This document shows, one piece after another, positions 15,993 to 26,107 of a DNA stretch of 64,000 bases. The DNA is from Thermosipho sp. (in: thermotogales) (GTDB lineage: Bacteria; Thermotogota; Thermotogae; Thermotogales; Fervidobacteriaceae). The notes beneath the pieces are model-generated. The model saw nothing but the letters and a program-made list of their open reading frames with translations, was not told where the DNA came from and ran no database searches. Within the stretch, counting starts at the first letter, position 1; each line of letters opens with the position of its first letter. Position numbers and translations under genes: made by a program. Location: NCBI GenBank assembly GCA_017656335.1, contig JACDOA010000001.1, positions 62,001 through 126,000 on the forward strand, written 5' to 3'.

Positions 15993-18479
15993 ATGTTCCA
16001 ATTTAAACCAGAAAATCAAAGTGGAAGATTTAGAACTTCTTTAAAACCTTTAATTATAAAACAAAATTTCTTCGATCACCTTAACTTGACAATTGGTAAA
16101 GATATTAAAAATGCTTCCATATGGGACAAATTTTATGCTCTATCTTTGTCGGTTAAAGATAGAATAATGGAAAAATGGTTGGAAACCCAAAAAAATTATT
16201 ATAGAAACCACAATATCAAAAGAGTTTATTATTTATCAATTGAATTTTTAATAGGTAGACTTCTTTACAATAATATTTTAAATTTGCAAATCGAAGATAC
16301 TATAAAAAAAACAATGGAGGACATTGGTTTATCTCTTGAAGATTTATCAAACATTGAACCTGATGCCGGTTTGGGCAACGGAGGTCTCGGGAGACTCGCT
16401 GCTTGTTTCCTTGATTCTATTGCTACATTAGGTTTTCCAGGGTATGGATATGGAATAAGATATGATTTTGGAATTTTTAAACAAATTTTTGAAAATGGTT
16501 TTCAAAAAGAGCTACCTGATGATTGGCTTAAGGATGGTTATCCTTGGGAAATAGAAAGGAAAGATAGAACAGTAAAAGTTAAATTTTTTGGTAGATCTGA
16601 ATCTTATAAAGATGAAAATGGAAATTTAAGATTTAGATGGACAGATACTTATGATGTTTTAGCAGTACCTTATGATATTCCAATAGTCGGTTATGGTAAT
16701 AAAGTTGTTAATACATTAAGATTATGGTCTGCAAAACCAATAACTGAATTTGATTTTGATAATTTCCAAAAAGGAAATTATTTAAAAGCATCTGAATCAA
16801 AAATTCTATCTGAAAGTATTTCTAAAATTTTATATCCTAATGATGCATTTTACGCTGGAAGAGAATTAAGATTAAAACAAGAATATTTCTTTGTTTCAGC
16901 ATCTCTTCAAGATATAGTTCGAAGATATAAATCTCAATTTGGAAATAACTTTGAGTATTTTTCTGAAAAAAATGTTATTCAATTAAACGATACACATCCT
17001 TCTCTTGCAATCCCTGAATTAATGAGAATATTATTAGATGAAGAATTTTTAGGCTGGGAAGAAGCCTGGAATATAACTAAAAAAACTTTTGCTTATACAA
17101 ACCACACGGTAATGCCAGAAGCTTTGGAAAAATGGGAAGTTCATTTATTTGAAAAGCTATTGCCAAGACACCTTGAAATATTATACGAAATTAACTCTAG
17201 ATTTTTAGGAACTGTTTCAAAAAGTTTCCCTAAAGATATTCAAAAAATTAGAAATGTTTCTATATTTGAAGAAGGTAGTACTAAACAGATAAGAATGGCT
17301 AATCTTTCAATTGTTGGTTCTTTTTCCGTAAACGGTGTTTCAAAACTTCATACTGAAATTTTGAAAAACAAAGTTTTCAAAGATTTTTACGACATCTGGC
17401 CTGAGAAATTCAACAATAAAACTAACGGAATAACACAAAGAAGATGGTTACTGCAATCCAATCCTGAACTTTCTAAATTAATTACAGAATCAATTGGCGA
17501 CAAATGGATTTTAGATCTAGAACGACTTAGAAACTTGGAAAAATTCTTAAACGATCCAATCTTCTTGGATAAATTTTACGAAGTAAAACAAAAAAACAAA
17601 TTAAGGTTATCTAACTATATTTTCAAAAATTTAGGGATTAAAGTAGATCCGGAATCAATTTTTGATATTCAAGTAAAAAGGATTCATGAATATAAAAGAC
17701 AACTTTTAAATGCGATGCATATCATTCATCTTTACTTTAAATTAAAAGAAAATCCAGATTACGATATGGTACCAAGAACCTTTATTTTTGGTGGAAAAGC
17801 TGCTCCTGGTTATAGAATGGCAAAATTGATTATTAAACTTATAAATAGTATCGCTGATGTTATTAACAACGACAGTAAAATTAACAATAAATTAAAGGTT
17901 ATTTTCATCCCTAATTATAATGTTTCTTTAGCTGAAATTATTATACCCGCGGCTAATATTAGTGAACAAATATCAACAGCAGGAAAAGAAGCTTCTGGTA
18001 CTGGAAATATGAAATTTGCTCTAAATGGTGCTCTTACAATTGGTACACTTGATGGTGCAAATATCGAAATCAAAGAATGCGTTGGTGAAGATAATATTTT
18101 TATTTTTGGTTTGAATGCTGAACAGGTTGTTAGACTTAAAGAATCAAGATTGTATAATCCGTATGAAATATATCTAAAAAATGAAAACATCAGAAAAATC
18201 CTAGATTCGATAAATTCAGGATTTTTTAATAAAGATAATCCACATTTATTTAGCGATATTTTTCATTCACTATTATTCGGAATTAATGGAAGTGAACCTG
18301 ATGAATACATGCTTTTGGCTGATTTTGACAGTTATAAAACAAAACACAAAGAAATTGATGAATTATATAGGAATAAAAATGAATGGAATAAAAAGACATT
18401 ATTAAACGTTGCAAGAGTTGGGATATTTTCAAGTGATAGAGCAATTAAGGAATATGCTAAAGAAATTTGGAAATTATAA
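15993..18479 (+). CDS. glgP: Glycogen/maltodextrin phosphorylase
   Basis: Phosphorolyses alpha-1,4-glucans to glucose 1-phosphate (family GT35, pyridoxal phosphate dependent), in the cytoplasm. The 828 residues match the family. Motifs: YYLSIEFLIGR, EPDAGLGNGGLGRLAACFLD, YTNHTVMPEALEKW, VQVKRIHEYKRQLL-type segment (here IQVKRIHEYKRQLL) and EASGTGNMKFALNG with the PLP lysine in GNMK. The ATG at 15993 is 7 bases after GGAGG; an in-frame ATG at 15963 lies upstream of the ribosome site and next to the operator, so I reject it. Glucose 1-phosphate would feed glycolysis with pgi (62.7 kb). Confidence 0.96.
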   Translation: MFQFKPENQSGRFRTSLKPLIIKQNFFDHLNLTIGKDIKNASIWDKFYALSLSVKDRIMEKWLETQKNYYRNHNIKRVYYLSIEFLIGRLLYNNILNLQIEDTIKKTMEDIGLSLEDLSNIEPDAGLGNGGLGRLAACFLDSIATLGFPGYGYGIRYDFGIFKQIFENGFQKELPDDWLKDGYPWEIERKDRTVKVKFFGRSESYKDENGNLRFRWTDTYDVLAVPYDIPIVGYGNKVVNTLRLWSAKPITEFDFDNFQKGNYLKASESKILSESISKILYPNDAFYAGRELRLKQEYFFVSASLQDIVRRYKSQFGNNFEYFSEKNVIQLNDTHPSLAIPELMRILLDEEFLGWEEAWNITKKTFAYTNHTVMPEALEKWEVHLFEKLLPRHLEILYEINSRFLGTVSKSFPKDIQKIRNVSIFEEGSTKQIRMANLSIVGSFSVNGVSKLHTEILKNKVFKDFYDIWPEKFNNKTNGITQRRWLLQSNPELSKLITESIGDKWILDLERLRNLEKFLNDPIFLDKFYEVKQKNKLRLSNYIFKNLGIKVDPESIFDIQVKRIHEYKRQLLNAMHIIHLYFKLKENPDYDMVPRTFIFGGKAAPGYRMAKLIIKLINSIADVINNDSKINNKLKVIFIPNYNVSLAEIIIPAANISEQISTAGKEASGTGNMKFALNGALTIGTLDGANIEIKECVGEDNIFIFGLNAEQVVRLKESRLYNPYEIYLKNENIRKILDSINSGFFNKDNPHLFSDIFHSLLFGINGSEPDEYMLLADFDSYKTKHKEIDELYRNKNEWNKKTLLNVARVGIFSSDRAIKEYAKEIWKL

Positions 18480-18482
18480 TAA

Positions 18483-18512
18483 AAGCGGAGAATTATCTCC
18501 GCTTATTATTTT
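18483..18512. terminator. Bidirectional terminator between glgP and thiP
   Basis: Stem AAGCGGAGA (18483-18491), loop ATTA, TCTCCGCTT (18496-18504), then ATTATTTTT. It overlaps the stop codon of the convergent permease gene. The T-rich arm is on the plus side. Confidence 0.85.
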
Positions 18513-20040
18513 TGTTTCTTAAATATTCAATAAGTCCAAATAGCACAAAAACTATCAAATTGTAAATAGTATTTAATGCTCTTGCTTCGGAAATTTTTCT
18601 TGAACTTAACAATCTATAAATTGCAATTGAAAAAGTCGATATTGGAGGTTCTGAAATAGTAATGGTTGCTGACATTTCTCCTAGTGAAATTGTGAACGCA
18701 TAAACAATTGCTGTAAGCAAATGATATTTTATTAAAGGAAATCTAATTTTTGTATTTAAAATCCAAAAATTTGCCCCATCCAATAAAGCAGCTTCTTCTA
18801 CCTCAAAATTTATAGTTTGCCAGCCACTTTCTATTAAACCATATACTATTGGCAATGAAATTAACGAGTAAACCAAAATTAAAGAATTAAAAGGTGAAAT
18901 CCTTAGCAAAATATACGAAAAGGCTATTGTTACAGGAGAAACTGCTGCTGGAATCATAAGAAGATAATCTAATTTTTTTCCTTTAACTGAATAGTATGAA
19001 GCAATTGATGCAATTGAAATTACAATCAATGTTGATAATAAAGGCAAAAGTAAAGAATATAGAATTAAAGATTTAATATCTGTTCCTATAAACTGAGCTA
19101 ATTTTAATGAAAACAATCTTCTAAAATTTTCAATTCCAAAGCCTCCACCATAAGTTAAAAAGCCTGAAAAGAAAGAATAAAATAAAGGGACAAATAAAAA
19201 TAAAAATATTAAAATTAAATAAAGATATCCCCATTTAGGAAATTTTTCTTTTTTAACTTTTCCACTTTGAAAACTTTCTTTTTTTAAATTTACAAAATAA
19301 GCAAAAATAGAAATAAATATCATTTGAAATGTCGCTAAAGTAAATGCACTCTTAAAATCAAACAATATTCTTGTATACATGTATATCGAGACTTCTATTG
19401 TAGAAAATTTTATTCCTCCCAAAATTAATACAATTGAAAAACTAGTAAATGTGTACACATATGTAAGAAAAAATGCTTTTAAAATTGAAGATAATAAAAT
19501 TGGAAATTCAATAAAAAAAAGTGCTTTAAAATTATTAGCTCCATCAATTTTACTTGCTTCAATTAATGCTCCATCAATTTTTTCCCAAGTTTCTCCGACA
19601 ATTCGAATAAACAACGGAAAATTATAGAAAATATGGCCTAAAATTACGGCTGTAAAAGTAAATAAAATTCTTTCTTTATAACCAAGAAAATTTAAAAGCT
19701 TTGTTAACAAACCTTCTTTTCCAAAGGCAAGTAAAAACCCCATGCTTACAGTAATACCTGGTAAAACAAAGGGTACAGAGGATAAAACCCTAAACAATGA
19801 TTTCAAAAATCCATTCATTTTAGTTCGAGCAACTAAATATGCTCCTGGCAAGCCTAATAACATTGTAAAAAATGATGAAATAAATGCTTGTTTAATTGTG
19901 AAAAAAATTATGTTAGCATTTTCTTTGATTACATTAAATTCAAATCCTCCAGAAAAAGTAAATAGATTGAATAGTGGGCATAAAACTCCAAAAACAATAA
20001 ATAATACCGGAATTATCCACCAATAACTACTTTTGACCAT
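18493..20040 (-). CDS. thiP: Thiamine-type ABC transporter permease (fused double permease)
   Basis: A 515-residue membrane protein consisting of two tandem permease domains, as in ThiP and ferric-iron permeases. It has ~12 predicted helices. Each half carries an EAA-type loop: first ...DGALIEASKIDGANNFKALFFIE, second VEEAALLDGANFWILNTK. The gene overlaps thiB by 28 bases. Assignment to thiamine (rather than iron) uptake rests on the TPP riboswitch upstream of the operon. No ATPase gene follows, because the next gene is convergent glgP. Confidence 0.85.
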   Translation of the reverse strand: MVKSSYWWIIPVLFIVFGVLCPLFNLFTFSGGFEFNVIKENANIIFFTIKQAFISSFFTMLLGLPGAYLVARTKMNGFLKSLFRVLSSVPFVLPGITVSMGFLLAFGKEGLLTKLLNFLGYKERILFTFTAVILGHIFYNFPLFIRIVGETWEKIDGALIEASKIDGANNFKALFFIEFPILLSSILKAFFLTYVYTFTSFSIVLILGGIKFSTIEVSIYMYTRILFDFKSAFTLATFQMIFISIFAYFVNLKKESFQSGKVKKEKFPKWGYLYLILIFLFLFVPLFYSFFSGFLTYGGGFGIENFRRLFSLKLAQFIGTDIKSLILYSLLLPLLSTLIVISIASIASYYSVKGKKLDYLLMIPAAVSPVTIAFSYILLRISPFNSLILVYSLISLPIVYGLIESGWQTINFEVEEAALLDGANFWILNTKIRFPLIKYHLLTAIVYAFTISLGEMSATITISEPPISTFSIAIYRLLSSRKISEARALNTIYNLIVFVLFGLIEYLRNKNNKRR

Positions 20041-20987
20041 TCTTTAAGAATCTCCTCTAATTTTCCATAAATTGAATTATCTATTTCAAGAATTTTATCA
20101 ATTTTAGGCACATATTGAAATGCCTCTGGAAGTTTTACATCCGTTACTGGAAACATCCACTGATTTAATGGTATTTCCTTTTGAAATTCCTCCATTAGAA
20201 TAAATTCTAAAAAACGTTTTGCCAATTCTTTATTTTTTGAATTTTTTACTAATGAAGCATATTCAACCTGAACAAATGCACCTTCAGATAAAATTATAGG
20301 GACAAATTTGACAGAATTATAATAATAATAACTATACGCACCATCAGTAGCATAACTAACCATTATATCTGCTTCACCAGACTCTAACATTTCAAAAGCT
20401 TCATCCCAACCAGGAGTAATACTTAAAATGTTTTTCTTAAAGTTATTCCAAAAATCAAGGTACTTATCCTTATAAACTGCAATAGTCCAAAGTAAAAAAC
20501 TTAGTCCAGTACTAGATGTTCTAGGATCTTCGACTACTATTTTACCTTTATACTCTGACTTTAATAAATCTTGAAAAGATTTTGGAGGATTTTTAACTTT
20601 TTCTTTGTTGTAAACTAATGCAATAGAACCAAAATCATAAGGAACGGCAAATTCATTTAAAAACTCAGGATATTTTAATAAATTGATATTTATTGGAGTA
20701 TACTTTTCAATAAGACCATTATCAACAGCTTTTTTTAATAAAGCTTGATCTAAACCTATAATTATATCAGCTCTAGGATTTTGTTTTTCAAAAATTAATC
20801 TGGATAAAACTGCTCCAGCATCTCCAAAGGACAATAAATTAACTTTACATCCATACATTTTTTCAAAAACTGGAATAACTTTCTGGCCAATACCAGAAAC
20901 AAAACTGTCATACGTATATATAGTTAAACCATTTGAAAAAAGCACTAAACTAAAAATAACAAAAACTAAAATAATCATCTTCCTCAT
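20013..20987 (-). CDS. thiB: Thiamine-binding periplasmic protein
   Basis: A 324-residue family-1-type solute-binding protein with a signal peptide (residues ~1-19). Thiamine-binding features: LTIYTYDSFVSGIGQKVIPVFEKMYGC, FGDAGAVLSRLIFEKQNP, ADIIIGLDQALLKKA and VVEDPRTSSTGLSFLLWTIA, as in TbpA/ThiB. It captures thiamine (or its phosphates) and hands it to the permease. It is the first gene after the TPP riboswitch, so its expression should fall when thiamine diphosphate is plentiful. Confidence 0.88.
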   Translation of the reverse strand: MRKMIILVFVIFSLVLFSNGLTIYTYDSFVSGIGQKVIPVFEKMYGCKVNLLSFGDAGAVLSRLIFEKQNPRADIIIGLDQALLKKAVDNGLIEKYTPININLLKYPEFLNEFAVPYDFGSIALVYNKEKVKNPPKSFQDLLKSEYKGKIVVEDPRTSSTGLSFLLWTIAVYKDKYLDFWNNFKKNILSITPGWDEAFEMLESGEADIMVSYATDGAYSYYYYNSVKFVPIILSEGAFVQVEYASLVKNSKNKELAKRFLEFILMEEFQKEIPLNQWMFPVTDVKLPEAFQYVPKIDKILEIDNSIYGKLEEILKEWSKVVIGG

Positions 20988-21003
20988 GCTATCTCCCCCT
21001 CCT

Positions 21004-21138
21004 TAAAAATTAATCCCTCCAAAAGGAGGGATAGATTTTTCTCCCAATCCCTCCGCCGGAATTACCCGGTTCAGGTTCAAAGGGTCGAAGGTTTCCACCT
21101 TCCTCTCAGCCCCGGATTCAGGAGCTCCCCTTGGGAAG
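21004..21138 (-). promoter_or_regulatory. TPP (THI-box) riboswitch with intrinsic terminator
   Basis: On the minus strand the leader shows the THI-element: P1 arm CTTCCCAA, GGGGAGCTCC, the conserved CTGAGAGGA, a variable hairpin (AAGGTGGAAACCTT), GACCCTTTGAACCTGA, CCGGGTAATTCCGGCGGAGGG split around the pyrophosphate helix, then TTGGGAG closing P1. A terminator follows: ATCCCTCC-TTTT-GGAGGGAT (21032-21013) and TAATTTTT. The aptamer's own GGAGGGAT can pair with the terminator's ATCCCTCC arm, giving an antiterminator in the ligand-free state. It controls thiB-thiP. Confidence 0.96.
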
Positions 21139-21158
21139 TAATATTTATTTTCAACTAA

Positions 21159-21187
21159 ATTATACAACATTTAACAAAAAAAATCAA
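21159..21187 (-). promoter_or_regulatory. Promoter of the thiBP riboswitch RNA
   Basis: On the minus strand TTGATT (21187-21182), 17-base spacer, TATAAT (21164-21159). Transcription should start near 21152, about 15 bases before the aptamer. It overlaps the divergent sfsA promoter. Confidence 0.75.
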
Positions 21188-21200
21188 CTTAAGATATAAT
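21171..21200 (+). promoter_or_regulatory. Promoter of sfsA giving a leaderless mRNA
   Basis: TTAACA (21171-21176), 18-base spacer, TATAAT (21195-21200). The sfsA ATG is at 21207, six bases after the -10, which is where transcription should begin. No ribosome site is possible in the gap. Confidence 0.65.
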
Positions 21201-21206
21201 AAAAAT

Positions 21207-21908
21207 ATGAATATTTTTAAAATACCGTTTACTCACAAAGGTAAATTTTTAGAAAGAATAAATAAATATGTTGGTTTAGTAGAACTTTCCAACAAAGAAT
21301 TGGCCCTAGTACATATTCATGATCCTGGTAGATTAATTGAACTTATCTTTCCAGGGAACGAGGTTTTATTAAAATATATCTCAAATCCTAATCGTAAAAC
21401 ATCGTATGATTTAATCGCAGCTAAAAAACAAAATGAATGGGTATTAGTAAATTCTATATATCACAGAAAGATTGCTGAAAAGCTTTTAAATTCAGGAATG
21501 ATTATTAATGATAAAATTCTCTCAATAAAACCAGAAATAATTTTTAAAAATAGTAGACTTGATTTTTATGTTAAAACAAAAAATTTTTCATTTTTAATTG
21601 AAGTTAAGGGATGTACCCTTTCCAAAAATAAAATTGCCCTATTTCCTGATGCACCTACCAAAAGAGGTTTAAAACATTTAAATGAATTAATCGAAGCACA
21701 AAAATTAGGATTTAAAACCACATTATTAATACTTGTATTTGCAAGATCTAAGTGTTTCAGCCCAAATTTTGAAATAGATCCTAAATTTTCTAAAACTCTC
21801 TTAGATGCAATACAACATAAAATTGAGATGATACCAGTACAGCTTTTTTATTCCCTCGAAGACCAGTATATTAAATTTATTAAAATCCTTCCATTCTGTA
21901 ATTATTAA
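21207..21908 (+). CDS. sfsA: SfsA-family nuclease-like protein
   Basis: A 233-residue protein of the SfsA family (named for sugar fermentation stimulation; contains a PD-(D/E)xK nuclease fold). Motifs: HIHDPGRLIELIFPGNEVLL (N-terminal OB-like part), SRLDFYV, FLIEVKGCTL (the ExK core) and ALFPDAPTKRGLKHLNELIE. The conserved N-terminus fits the ATG at 21207, which lacks any Shine-Dalgarno sequence; the mRNA looks leaderless. It stands alone, divergent from thiB. Confidence 0.92.
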   Translation: MNIFKIPFTHKGKFLERINKYVGLVELSNKELALVHIHDPGRLIELIFPGNEVLLKYISNPNRKTSYDLIAAKKQNEWVLVNSIYHRKIAEKLLNSGMIINDKILSIKPEIIFKNSRLDFYVKTKNFSFLIEVKGCTLSKNKIALFPDAPTKRGLKHLNELIEAQKLGFKTTLLILVFARSKCFSPNFEIDPKFSKTLLDAIQHKIEMIPVQLFYSLEDQYIKFIKILPFCNY

Positions 21909-22013
21909 ATATTGGTTACATTAGTTCTATTAATTAAGTTAACACACTCTAAAAATGTAATGTTTTTGTTACGTTTAATTATCTTGATGTTATCAATTGT
22001 GAATTTAATTTAA

Positions 22014-22041
22014 TTGAAAAAAAGCTGAACTATATTATACT
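22014..22041 (+). promoter_or_regulatory. Promoter of the ffh operon
   Basis: TTGAAA (22014-22019), 16-base spacer, TATACT (22036-22041); the start of ffh follows ~32 bases later. The 100 bases before it (21909-22013) hold no gene and no obvious structure. Confidence 0.65.
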
Positions 22042-22072
22042 TAAACATAGAGATTCAAAGGTGGTGGTATTT

Positions 22073-23380
22073 TTGTTTGAAAGTTTGCAAGAGAAACTTA
22101 CAAGAGCACTAAAAACTATATCTGGAAAAGGAAAAATCACCGAGAAAAATATTCAAGAAGCTATTAAAATTGTTAAGCTTTCTCTTTTAGAAGCTGATGT
22201 TAATTATAAAGTTGTTAAAAATTTTATTGAAGATGTTAAAAGCAAAGCATTGGGCGAAAGTGTTCTTAAATCATTGACTCCGGATCAAATGTTTATTAAG
22301 ATTTTAAAAGATGAATTAGTAAAGATAATGGGTGAAAAATCTCCATTGAATATTGTTCATACTCCATCTTTTCTTATGTTAGTAGGTCTTCAAGGAAGTG
22401 GTAAAACAACTACCGCAGCTAAACTTGCAAATTTTCTTAAAAAGAAAGGCAAAAATCCAATTCTTATAGCAGCCGATACATATAGACCCGCTGCGATTGA
22501 CCAATTAGTTACCCTTGGTAAAAAAATAGATGTTCCTGTTATAACAGGTGATAGGAAAAATCCTATTAAAATAGTAGAAACTGCTTTGAATGAAATTAAA
22601 GATAGCGGTTATAATGTTGCAATTTTAGATACTGCTGGAAGATTACATATAGATGATGAAATGATGTCTGAACTTGAACAAATAAAAGAAAGAATCAATC
22701 CTGATGAAATTTTAATGGTAGTTGATGCAATGGCTGGACAAGATGCAGTAAATTCAGCCAAAACATTTAATGATAGACTTGATGTCACTGGCTTTATAGT
22801 TTCAAAAATGGATGGCGATGCACGTGGTGGTGTAGTATTATCCATACGCTACATTACAAACAAACCTATTAAATTTATTGGAGTAGGAGAAAAAATAGAA
22901 GATTTTGAAGATTTCTATCCAGATAGAATTGCAAATAGAATTTTAGGATTAGGCGATGTTTTAAGTTTGATAGAAAAAGCAGAACAAGAATTAGACAAGG
23001 AAAAAATGCAGAAATTAAGCAAAAAAATGATTCAAGCTGAATTTACTTTAGAAGATTTCCAAGAACAACTTAAAGAAATTAAAAAACTAGGCTCATTATC
23101 CAAAATTGTTGAAATGCTTCCCGGGGCTCCTAAAGTAGATACAAATGCTGGCGAGAAGGAACTAAAAACTATCGAAGCAATCATTAATTCAATGACACCT
23201 GAGGAAAGAAAAAACCCAAAAATTTTAAATGCAAGTAGAAAAAAAAGAATTGCAAAAGGTAGCGGGACTTCAGTTCAAGATATTAACAAGCTTTTAAAAA
23301 ATTACGAAGAAATGAAAAAACTAATGAAAATGTTTAAAAAAGGAAAAATGCCTTTTGGTTTAAAAGGACTTAAATTTTAA
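22073..23380 (+). CDS. ffh: Signal recognition particle GTPase
   Basis: Binds signal sequences and SRP RNA and docks ribosomes at the membrane with FtsY. N-domain helices at ~1-90, then the GTPase: GLQGSGKTTTAAKLA (P-loop), ADTYRPAAIDQL, LDTAGRLHIDDE, SKMDGDARGGVV. The C-terminal M domain is Met-rich and ends with MKKLMKMFKKGK. I place the start at the TTG at 22073 (MFESLQEKL, the usual N-terminus), 8 bases after AGGTGG; GTG codons at 22061/22064 belong to the ribosome site. First gene of the SRP-ribosome operon. Confidence 0.96.
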   Translation: MFESLQEKLTRALKTISGKGKITEKNIQEAIKIVKLSLLEADVNYKVVKNFIEDVKSKALGESVLKSLTPDQMFIKILKDELVKIMGEKSPLNIVHTPSFLMLVGLQGSGKTTTAAKLANFLKKKGKNPILIAADTYRPAAIDQLVTLGKKIDVPVITGDRKNPIKIVETALNEIKDSGYNVAILDTAGRLHIDDEMMSELEQIKERINPDEILMVVDAMAGQDAVNSAKTFNDRLDVTGFIVSKMDGDARGGVVLSIRYITNKPIKFIGVGEKIEDFEDFYPDRIANRILGLGDVLSLIEKAEQELDKEKMQKLSKKMIQAEFTLEDFQEQLKEIKKLGSLSKIVEMLPGAPKVDTNAGEKELKTIEAIINSMTPEERKNPKILNASRKKRIAKGSGTSVQDINKLLKNYEEMKKLMKMFKKGKMPFGLKGLKF

Positions 23381-23410
23381 TCAATCTAAAATAAAAACGG
23401 AGGTGTTAGC

Positions 23411-23695
23411 GTGGTAAGGATTAGGCTTACTCGTATGGGAAAGAAAAAACAACCATTCTACAGAATCGTAGTTGTTGATCAAAGAAAAAGAAGAGATGGC
23501 GCTTATATTGAGAGTTTAGGTTATTATGATCCAGTTAAAGACCCATACATTTTAAATGTTGATGTTGACAAAGCTGTTGAATGGATATTAAAAGGTGCTC
23601 AACCAAGTGAAACAGTTCGCAATCTGTTAAGCAAAGTAGGTGTATTTAAGAAAGTTAATGAAATAAAATCACAAAAAAAGGAGGTTAATCAATGA
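23411..23695 (+). CDS. rpsP: 30S ribosomal protein S16
   Basis: A 94-residue protein beginning [20 protein letters not shown], the S16 signature, with [13 protein letters not shown] further on. The start is GTG after ACGGAGGTG. The stop overlaps the khpA ATG by four bases (ATGA). Part of the conserved ffh-rpsP-khpA-rimM-trmD-rplS block. Confidence 0.97.
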   Translation: MVRIRLTRMGKKKQPFYRIVVVDQRKRRDGAYIESLGYYDPVKDPYILNVDVDKAVEWILKGAQPSETVRNLLSKVGVFKKVNEIKSQKKEVNQ

Positions 23696-23916
23696 AGAAC
23701 CTCCTTGAGTACATACTCAAGGGAATTGTTAAAAATCCCAATGAGGTTGTAGTTCTAGAATTTGAAGAAGATGATAAAAAAATATTCGAAATTTCTGTAA
23801 ATCCTGAAGATGTAGGACAAGTTATTGGAAAAGATGGAAGAACGATTAAATCAATAAAAATCCTACTTTCATCGATTACGGATGAAAGCGATTTTATTTT
23901 GAAGGTGGTAAGATGA
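23692..23916 (+). CDS. khpA: KH-domain RNA-binding protein KhpA
   Basis: A 74-residue protein consisting of a single KH domain, with the GxxG loop in [19 protein letters not shown]. KhpA proteins bind RNA, often with KhpB/Jag; that partner is not here. An AAAGGAGG site lies inside the end of rpsP. It overlaps rpsP and rimM by four bases each, so the three are translationally coupled. Confidence 0.93.
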   Translation: MKNLLEYILKGIVKNPNEVVVLEFEEDDKKIFEISVNPEDVGQVIGKDGRTIKSIKILLSSITDESDFILKVVR

Positions 23917-24445
23917 TAAAAACTCTCCAAGAGCTCTTAAATGATAAAATTGCTATAGGTATTATTGGAAAAACTCATGGGCTTGATGGAGAGTTAAAAT
24001 TGCATCCTTTCACCAATGTACCTGAAATAATTGAATCTTTAACAGAAGTAGTTTTATATAATGAGAAAAATAAAGTATTTCTATTAGCAAAAATTGTTGA
24101 TATGAGATTAGGAAATGGAGTTTATCTCATAAAAATACAAGGTATTGAAAATATTGAGAATGCTAAAAAACTCTCTGGAAGCAAAGTTTACATTGATAAA
24201 TCTGAATTACCACCCATAGATAAGAATGAATATTATTTTTATGAAATTCTTGACTCTCAGGTTTTTGATGAAAAAGGAAATTATTTGGGAAAAGTTGATG
24301 AAATTTTACAAACTGGAAGCAACGATGTCTTAGTTATAAACAAAAATGCTGAAAATGAAATTTTAATACCTGTTATAAAAGATTATATAATAACAATCGA
24401 CAAAACTAATAAAACTATAGTTGTTAAAATCCCGGAGTGGTTAGA

Positions 24446-24449
<4 letters not shown>
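23913..24449 (+). CDS. rimM: 16S rRNA processing protein
   Basis: Assists maturation of the 30S head domain by binding S19. A 178-residue protein with the N-terminal IGIIGKTHGLDGELKLHPFT motif and a C-terminal PRC-barrel (YFYEILDSQVFDEKGNYLGKV, here split, then ILIPVIKDYI). The ATG overlaps the khpA stop; the stop overlaps trmD's TTG. Confidence 0.94.
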
Positions 24450-25742
<1,293 letters not shown>

Positions 25743-25755
25743 AGGAGGGATTTAC

Positions 25756-26103
25756 ATGAGTATGGATAATCTCATCAGAATCATCGAAAAGGATCAAATT
25801 AAAGAAGTGCCAGATTTTAGACCTGGAGATACTGTTAGAGTTTTTGTTAAATTTAAGGAAGGAAATAAAGAAAGAACACAAGCTTTTGAGGGAATTGTAA
25901 TTTCCATTAGAGGTTCTGGAATTAACAAAACTTTTACTGTTAGAAGAATCGGTGCAAACGGCGTTGGAGTTGAAAGAATTTTTCCTCTTTATGCTCCAGT
26001 TATTCAAAAGATTGAAGTTGTACGTAAAGGTAAAGTAAGAAGAGCTAAACTCTATTATCTTAGAGATATTCGAGGAAAGGTGAAAATCAAGGAGAGAAGG
26101 TAA
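25756..26103 (+). CDS. rplS: 50S ribosomal protein L19
   Basis: A 115-residue L19: [60 protein letters not shown] and [16 protein letters not shown] are the family's blocks. It sits at the 30S-50S interface. AAAGGAGGG lies before the ATG at 25756. Followed four bases later by lepB. Confidence 0.97.
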   Translation: MSMDNLIRIIEKDQIKEVPDFRPGDTVRVFVKFKEGNKERTQAFEGIVISIRGSGINKTFTVRRIGANGVGVERIFPLYAPVIQKIEVVRKGKVRRAKLYYLRDIRGKVKIKERR

Positions 26104-26107
26104 TTTT

